Program-made: the position numbers and the translations under genes
The notes under the pieces: model-generated
Told to the model about the DNA's origin: nothing
What the model saw: the letters and a program-made list of their open reading frames with translations, nothing else
The model's database searches: none
Source: Caulobacterales bacterium
GTDB lineage: Bacteria; Pseudomonadota; Alphaproteobacteria; Caulobacterales; Aquidulcibacteraceae
Direction of reading: 5' to 3'
Assembly: GCA_017303355.1 (NCBI GenBank)
Contig: JAFLCU010000004.1
Location: forward strand, 62,001-126,000
DNA length: 64,000 bases
In this document: in pieces, positions 59,650 through 64,000 of the stretch
Layout of the letters: every line of letters starts with the position of its first letter
Numbering within the stretch: the stretch's first letter is position 1

Positions 59650-60794
59650 GGCTTGAAATACCGGCGCAGCACCGCTTCATAGCAGCGCGCGAGCGTGCGT
59701 ATGTCTTCCACCGCGCAATGTTCATCGACCATGTGGGCGGTGGCGTTGCGCAAGCCCAACTCGGCCACTTGCGCGTAATTGCGGATGTAGCGCGCGTCCG
59801 ATGTGCCTCCTGTTGTGGTGAGCGCGGGCGTGATGCCAAAGCTCTCGTGCACGGACTCGACCAGCATCGTCGTGAAGGGCCCGGGATCAGTGTAGAACGG
59901 CACGCTTTGCGAGGCGATGCTGAGGCTCACGTTCGCGCCGATGCGCGCGGCTGACGCCTCCGCCGTTTGCTTGATCCAGGCAAACAGCGCCTCGCCCGTG
60001 TGATTGGTGTTGAAGCGGATATTAAGTTTGGCGCTGGCGCGTTGCGGAATGACGTTGTGCGCTGCATTGCCGACATCGACGCTGGTGACCTCAAGGTTTG
60101 AGGGATCGAAGCCGGGCGCCCCATCATCAAGCTTGCGCGCCTTCAACGCAGCGAGCGTTTCGACAAGCGCTGTGACGGGGTTCACCGCCCGCCGCGGATA
60201 GGCGACATGGCCTTGCTTGCCGTCCATATTGATGACGACATTGAGGCTGCCGCGCCGGCCGTTCTTGATCACGTCGCCGACGCGCTCCTCGCTGGTGGGT
60301 TCGCCGACCAGGCAATGGTCAAGCGTCTCGCCTTCGGCGGCCAGCGCTTCGAGCACGGCCTTGGTGCCATCGACCGCCGGGCCTTCTTCGTCGCAGGTGA
60401 GCAGAAACGAGATCGAGCCGTTCGGCGCGCCGTGCCGCGCGAGATAGTTTTGCGTCGCCACGATCATCGCCGCGATCGCGGTTTTCATGTCGGTGGCGCC
60501 GCGGCCGTAGAGATTGCCGTCGCGAATTTCGGCCGCGAACGGATCGCTGCTCCAGCCTTCGCCAGGCGGCACGACATCGAGGTGCCCGGCAAAGCAGAAA
60601 TTCGGCCGCGCTTCGCCGAGGCGCGCATAGAGATTATCGACGGCGCCGAATTTCATGCGGCGGGTGCGAAAGCCAAGGCCGCTCAACGCACCTTCCGCCA
60701 CATCCATCGCGCCGGCCTCGACCGGCGTCACCGACGGGCAGCGCATTAAAGCCTGGGCGAGCGGGAGCGGATCGGTAAGAGTGGTGGCGTCCAT
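59646..60794 (-). CDS. dapE: Succinyl-diaminopimelate desuccinylase
   Basis: Hydrolyses N-succinyl-LL-diaminopimelate to LL-diaminopimelate in the lysine and peptidoglycan pathway; dinuclear zinc enzyme of the M20 fold. The 382-residue product has H71 and D73 (FAGHLDVVPPG), D102 (GRGATDMKT), and E136, E137 (LTCDEEGPA). The MDATTLTDPLPLAQALMRCP start is typical. dapD lies 2.3 kb upstream on the same strand, with three unrelated plus-strand genes between them. Confidence 0.94.
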   Translation of the reverse strand: MDATTLTDPLPLAQALMRCPSVTPVEAGAMDVAEGALSGLGFRTRRMKFGAVDNLYARLGEARPNFCFAGHLDVVPPGEGWSSDPFAAEIRDGNLYGRGATDMKTAIAAMIVATQNYLARHGAPNGSISFLLTCDEEGPAVDGTKAVLEALAAEGETLDHCLVGEPTSEERVGDVIKNGRRGSLNVVINMDGKQGHVAYPRRAVNPVTALVETLAALKARKLDDGAPGFDPSNLEVTSVDVGNAAHNVIPQRASAKLNIRFNTNHTGEALFAWIKQTAEASAARIGANVSLSIASQSVPFYTDPGPFTTMLVESVHESFGITPALTTTGGTSDARYIRNYAQVAELGLRNATAHMVDEHCAVEDIRTLARCYEAVLRRYFKP

Positions 60795-60868
60795 GCGGCA
60801 CCGGTCTAGCGCCGGGCGTGCGCTGGCAAAAGAGCAAACTCGGGTCCAAGCGCAGGGCGGGGGAAGCG

Positions 60869-62083
60869 ATGAGCGACGACGTAGCGCCGGTGCGGGAGCA
60901 AAGCCGCATCCAAAGTCTGGACGTGATGCGCGGTTTCGCCGTGCTGGGCATCCTGATTGTGAACGCGGCCTTCTTCGCCGCGCCCTGGCAAACCTCGATG
61001 AACCCGAACCTCGCGCCGCTGGCGGTGGGCGAGGACACGCTCTGGTCCTGGTTCATCATGCACGTATTCTTCGAGTACAAATGCATCACGCTGTTCTCGA
61101 TCCTGTTTGGCGCCAGCATCTACATGGTGGGCGGCGAGCGCGACGACAAAGCGCGCGGCGGCGTGCTGACGCGCCGGCTGTTCTGGCTGCTGATCTTTGG
61201 CCTCATCCATGCGCTGCTGATCTGGTACGGCGACATTCTCGTCACCTACGCGCTGACCGGCTTCCTTGTGATGCTGGCGCGCTCATGGTCGCCGCGCGTG
61301 CTGCTGATTGTGGGCGTAATCCTGTTTCTGCTTTCAACGGCGATGCAGAGCATGTTCGCGCTGGTCATCGACTATATCCCGCAGGGCAAATTGGTTGAGG
61401 TGAAAGGCGAGATTTTCGCCCCGCCGGCCGAGGAAATGTCCGCCATCATCGCAGCCTATCAGGGCGGTTTCGTTTCCGCGCTGCAGCAGAACATCACGAC
61501 GTGGACGGAATTTATCGCCAGCGCCATTGTCGGGCTGATCTTGCGCACCGCCGGTGTGATGATGATCGGCATGGCGCTCTTCAAGCTGGGATTTTTGTCG
61601 GGGCGTTCGCCGGTGTGGGTGTATGCGCTGATGCTGACGCTGGGCGCCGCCGCGCTCGCGGTCATCGGCTATCAAGCCTGGCTCAATGCCGAAGCCGATT
61701 TCGCCTTCCGCCACATGATGGCTGGCGGCGCCTTCGCCAACACGGCGCTCTCGATCTTCGTATCGCTCGGCTATGCGAGCCTGTTCGTCTTGATCGTAAA
61801 GGCGGGCATTGGCTTGATCACCGGGCCGCTGGCGGCGGTGGGGCGGATGGCCTTCACCAATTACATCACGCAATCGCTGATCATGACGACGATCTTCTGG
61901 AGCGGGCGCGGGCTTGGCCTCTACGGCGAAATCGATCGCCCGACCTTGATGGGCGTCGTGGTGGCGGTGTGGGTGCTGCAGCTGATCTGGTCGCCGCTCT
62001 GGCTGGCGCGGTTCCAGATGGGGCCGCTCGAATGGCTGTGGCGGCGCTTGAGCTATGGCCGTCCCGTCGCTATGGCGAAATGA
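60869..62083 (+). CDS. DUF418 family integral membrane protein
   Basis: A 404-residue inner-membrane protein with about nine to ten hydrophobic segments. Conserved DUF418 features are the start RIQSLDVMRGFAVLGILIVN, FFEYKCITLFSILFGASIYM, and the C-terminal GRMAFTNYITQSLIMTTIFW. DUF418 belongs to the acyltransferase-3-like membrane families; the function is unknown. The ATG at 60869 follows a GGGGGAAG site. It is followed by a small exported protein gene (18-bp gap), so an operon is likely. Confidence 0.88.
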   Translation: MSDDVAPVREQSRIQSLDVMRGFAVLGILIVNAAFFAAPWQTSMNPNLAPLAVGEDTLWSWFIMHVFFEYKCITLFSILFGASIYMVGGERDDKARGGVLTRRLFWLLIFGLIHALLIWYGDILVTYALTGFLVMLARSWSPRVLLIVGVILFLLSTAMQSMFALVIDYIPQGKLVEVKGEIFAPPAEEMSAIIAAYQGGFVSALQQNITTWTEFIASAIVGLILRTAGVMMIGMALFKLGFLSGRSPVWVYALMLTLGAAALAVIGYQAWLNAEADFAFRHMMAGGAFANTALSIFVSLGYASLFVLIVKAGIGLITGPLAAVGRMAFTNYITQSLIMTTIFWSGRGLGLYGEIDRPTLMGVVVAVWVLQLIWSPLWLARFQMGPLEWLWRRLSYGRPVAMAK

Positions 62084-62101
62084 ACAAAAGGGAGAAGACA
62101 C

Positions 62102-62470
62102 ATGAAGAAATTCGCGATCGCGCTGGCGTTTGGCATGGCGCTCTCTGGCGCGGCCTACGCCGATACGCTGGCCAACGCGCATGAGAACACGGTTGTCGTG
62201 ACCTACGCGAACGGCGCGCAGGCGCGCTATCATTTCAACGCCGACAACACCTTCGGCGTGCACACGCCAGATGGCGGCCACGTGCACGGCACGTACGAAC
62301 TGGCCAACGGCCAATTGTGCCTGACGCCGGCCGGCGGCGAGCGTGGCTGCTCGGCCTATGTCGGCGACAAGAATGTCGGCGACAGCTGGACGCAAACCGC
62401 GACGGATGGCTCGACCATCAACGTAACGCTGGAAGCCGGGCGCGGCGGTGGTCACGACCACGGCCACTGA
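62102..62470 (+). CDS. Small exported His-rich-tail protein
   Basis: A 122-residue protein with a signal peptide (about 1-20, AAYADTL). The mature part has the repeated pattern YANGAQARYHFNADNTFGVH and GTYELANGQLCLTPAGGERG with two Cys, probably a disulfide, and ends in GGGHDHGH. The His-rich end and the His near TPDGGHVHG could bind metal. The family is not recognised. A GGAG site precedes the ATG. It is probably cotranscribed with the DUF418 gene. Confidence 0.72.
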   Translation: MKKFAIALAFGMALSGAAYADTLANAHENTVVVTYANGAQARYHFNADNTFGVHTPDGGHVHGTYELANGQLCLTPAGGERGCSAYVGDKNVGDSWTQTATDGSTINVTLEAGRGGGHDHGH

Positions 62471-62522
62471 GGGCGGGCGTTAAGCCGCAGGCCGGCTTGA
62501 CCAGGATCATGGATTGAACGCG

Positions 62523-62552
62523 CTCCTTTGGGCCTGCTCGCACTCAAAGGAG
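62523..62552 (+). promoter_or_regulatory. Hairpin that would sequester the ribosome binding site of the next gene
   Basis: CTCCTTTG (62523-62530) is complementary to CAAAGGAG (62545-62552), giving an 8-bp stem with a 14-nt loop. The right arm is the Shine-Dalgarno sequence of the gene at 62560. It could control translation, but a chance anti-Shine-Dalgarno is possible. Confidence 0.4.
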
Positions 62553-62559
62553 TGTTTTC

Positions 62560-62916
62560 ATGCATAAAGACTGGCCGGAGATGGCCGCCGAGCTGAACCC
62601 CCTGGTGACCGCGCTGCGCGAGGGCCATCCCGACGTGATGCGCGCCTTCTCGCAGATGGCGCAATCGGCGACCAAGCCCGGCGCGCTTGATGTCAAAACC
62701 AAGGAGCTGATCGCGTTCGCGGTCTCCGTCGCGGTGCGCTGCGACGCCTGCATCGCTTTCCACGCCAAGGCGGCGCTGAAGCACGGCGCAACGCGCGAAG
62801 AGGTCGCCGAGGCGCTGGGCATGGCCGTCTATATGGGCGCGGGCCCCAGCGTGATGTACGCCGCGCAGGCGCTTGAGGCGTTCGACCAATATGCGGCGCA
62901 GGCCGCCGGCGCCTAA
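62560..62916 (+). CDS. Carboxymuconolactone decarboxylase/AhpD-like protein
   Basis: A 118-residue protein with an AhpD-like core: KTKELIAFAVSVAVRCDACI places C61 and C64 with H68 (CDACIAFH) in the CxxC-x3-H motif of alkylhydroperoxidase-type thiol proteins. The rest (ATREEVAEALGMAVYMGAGP) is the CMD-domain signature. A thiol-peroxidase-type activity is more likely than true decarboxylase. A strong AAAGGAG site precedes the ATG, but it lies in a hairpin. The gene converges with dapD through two long inverted repeats. Confidence 0.85.
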   Translation: MHKDWPEMAAELNPLVTALREGHPDVMRAFSQMAQSATKPGALDVKTKELIAFAVSVAVRCDACIAFHAKAALKHGATREEVAEALGMAVYMGAGPSVMYAAQALEAFDQYAAQAAGA

Positions 62917-62990
62917 AAGCCTCGCGCTTTAAATGCGACCCAGCAGGCGGGATCGAGTTCTGGTCGCATTTAAAGTGCAAAGAGGCTTTA
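62914..62990. repeat. Long inverted repeat A
   Basis: Arms 62914-62940 and 62962-62990 pair over about 27 bp with one 2-nt bulge and a few mismatches; the core is CTTTAAATGCGACC. The 21-nt loop separates them. It begins at the stop codon of the AhpD-like gene. The core resembles that of repeat B. Confidence 0.8.
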
Positions 62991-63002
62991 GATTCGGGGG
63001 CT

Positions 63003-63079
63003 CTAGCGCGGCTTATGGACTTTAAATTCGCTCGGCGCCCGCCATCAAACTGAGGCGAATTTAAAGTCCGCCGCGCTAG
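63003..63079. repeat. Long inverted repeat B
   Basis: Arms 63003-63031 and 63055-63079 match as a 25-bp inverted repeat with a 4-nt TTAT bulge in the left arm and a 23-nt loop; the core is ACTTTAAATTCGC. The right arm includes the dapD stop codon. It follows repeat A by 12 bp. Confidence 0.82.
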
Positions 63080-63918
63080 TCGCGCAGCAGCTCGTTCACG
63101 CCGGTCTTCGCGCGCGTTTGCGCGTCGACGCGTTTTACGATCACGACACAGGCGAGGCTCGGGCCGCCTTTCGGATCGGGCAATGAGCCCGGCACGACGA
63201 CGCTATAGGCCGGCACTTCGCCGCGCGTGATCTCGCCGGTGGCGCGGTCGACGATCTTGGTCGATTGGCTGATGAACGTGCCCATCGCCAGCACCGCGCC
63301 TTCGCGCACGATCACGCCTTCGGCCACTTCCGAACGCGCGCCGATGAAGCAGCCGTCTTCGATGATGGTGGGGTTGGCTTGCAGCGGCTCAAGCACGCCG
63401 CCAATGCCGGCGCCGCCGCTCAAATGCACATGTCTGCCGATCTGTGCGCAGGAGCCGACCGTGGCCCACGTATCGACCATCGCGCCTTCATCGACATAGG
63501 CGCCGATGTTCACGAAGCTCGGCATCAGCACCACATTCTTGCCGATGAAGCTGCCCCGGCGCGCCACCGCGCCCGGCACGGCGCGGAAGCCGGCCTTCTC
63601 GAATTGGCCCGCGCCCCAGCCCCAGAATTTTGTTTGAACCTTGTCCCAATATGGGCCGGGCGAGGGATCGCCATTGCCGGTTAGCCCGATCAACCGGTTG
63701 GCGCTCGTGCGGAAGGACAGCAGCACCGCTTTCTTCAGCCATTGATGCGTGATCCACGCGCCATCGGCGCCGCGCTCGGCGACACGCGCCTGGCCGGAAT
63801 CCAGAAGATCGAGCGCGGCTTCGATCGCCTCGACGTCGGCGCCTTTGCTGGCGGGCGTGAGTTCGGTGCGCCGCTCCCAGGCGGCTTCGATGGCGACGGA
63901 AAGATCGGAAGTGCTCAT
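63076..63918 (-). CDS. dapD: 2,3,4,5-Tetrahydropyridine-2,6-dicarboxylate N-succinyltransferase
   Basis: Succinylates tetrahydrodipicolinate in the diaminopimelate/lysine pathway, using succinyl-CoA. The 280-residue product has the N-terminal helical domain, then left-handed beta-helix hexapeptide repeats ([60 protein letters not shown]) and a C-terminal [19 protein letters not shown] typical of DapD. It is on the same strand as dapE but not adjacent. The stop codon lies within inverted repeat B. Confidence 0.95.
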   Translation of the reverse strand: MSTSDLSVAIEAAWERRTELTPASKGADVEAIEAALDLLDSGQARVAERGADGAWITHQWLKKAVLLSFRTSANRLIGLTGNGDPSPGPYWDKVQTKFWGWGAGQFEKAGFRAVPGAVARRGSFIGKNVVLMPSFVNIGAYVDEGAMVDTWATVGSCAQIGRHVHLSGGAGIGGVLEPLQANPTIIEDGCFIGARSEVAEGVIVREGAVLAMGTFISQSTKIVDRATGEITRGEVPAYSVVVPGSLPDPKGGPSLACVVIVKRVDAQTRAKTGVNELLRD

Positions 63919-64000
63919 GGGGCCGAGTTAGCCGCCGCCTGACGTGGTGGCAAGGATCGACAGGCCCGCACGGCGGCTCGATAGTGCAGCGATTGGGAGC

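Noticed and set aside
62560..62916. Carboxymuconolactone decarboxylase taken as an aromatic-degradation gene
   Set aside because: The CDACIAFH motif is the AhpD-like thiol pattern and no other protocatechuate-pathway gene is nearby.

Overview
This window reads as chromosomal DNA of a GC-rich alphaproteobacterium, most likely in or near Caulobacterales (Hyphomonadaceae-like). Supporting signs are the ffs-dnaX-ybaB block with a DnaX lacking the usual zinc-finger cysteines, polyhydroxybutyrate (PHB) genes with a PhaR regulator, ethylmalonyl-CoA pathway genes, and three matches to the alphaproteobacterial general-stress promoter (GGAAC-N16-CGTT). The assignment is by gene content and eye only. 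Coding density is very high, with many 1-8 nt overlaps. I saw no phage, insertion sequence, CRISPR array, tRNA or 16S/23S rRNA, and no gap above 300 bp.

Layout. 0-9.6 kb: phaR and phaA diverge; then two small unknown genes, a class III nucleotide cyclase, a WYL regulator divergent from a GST-like gene, a membrane-anchored LuxR-type protein with a DUF4199 gene, phaB, csbD and a cobalamin adenosyltransferase group. 9.6-16 kb: rmuC, arfB, an exported methyltransferase-like protein coupled to nudC, a CDF metal exporter, and an apparently circularly permuted D-amino-acid-oxidase-like flavoprotein. 16-21 kb: a single-chain MmeI-like restriction-modification enzyme and class I ribonucleotide reductase alpha with an NrdR-type box. 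21-30.4 kb: EamA transporter, lepB, ethylmalonyl-CoA mutase, sdaA and crotonyl-CoA carboxylase/reductase. 30.4-42 kb: an asparagine-rich exported protein, an M20 peptidase coupled to a chagasin-like inhibitor, a Rieske oxygenase, a second signal peptidase with its catalytic Lys replaced by Gln, a VIT transporter, a chemoreceptor, a porin and a KefB/C-type antiporter. 42-53 kb: methylsuccinyl-CoA dehydrogenase, small lipoproteins, recR, a GlxA-type regulator divergent from a diiron protein, ybaB, dnaX, a histidine kinase and SRP RNA. 53-64 kb: two stress-promoter envelope genes, OsmC, def, fmt, truA, dapE, dapD and membrane proteins.

How the genes fit together. PhaA and PhaB make 3-hydroxybutyryl-CoA, which can go to PHB or, after dehydration, to crotonyl-CoA. 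Ccr, ethylmalonyl-CoA mutase and methylsuccinyl-CoA dehydrogenase then form the backbone of the ethylmalonyl-CoA pathway, and the PduO-type adenosyltransferase can supply adenosylcobalamin for the mutase. The window is therefore rich in acetyl-CoA assimilation and storage genes, although they are scattered over about 43 kb rather than in one operon. A second theme is the general stress response: csbD, an exported PRC-barrel-like protein and an OmpA-like protein each have a GGAAC-N16-CGTT promoter.

The most unusual signals are the permuted flavoprotein, the signal peptidase paralogue without its catalytic lysine, the asparagine-rich exported protein, paired long inverted repeats before dapD, a GGGATTGGGG-type repeat that abuts the truA start codon, and the composition mosaic inside the restriction-modification gene.
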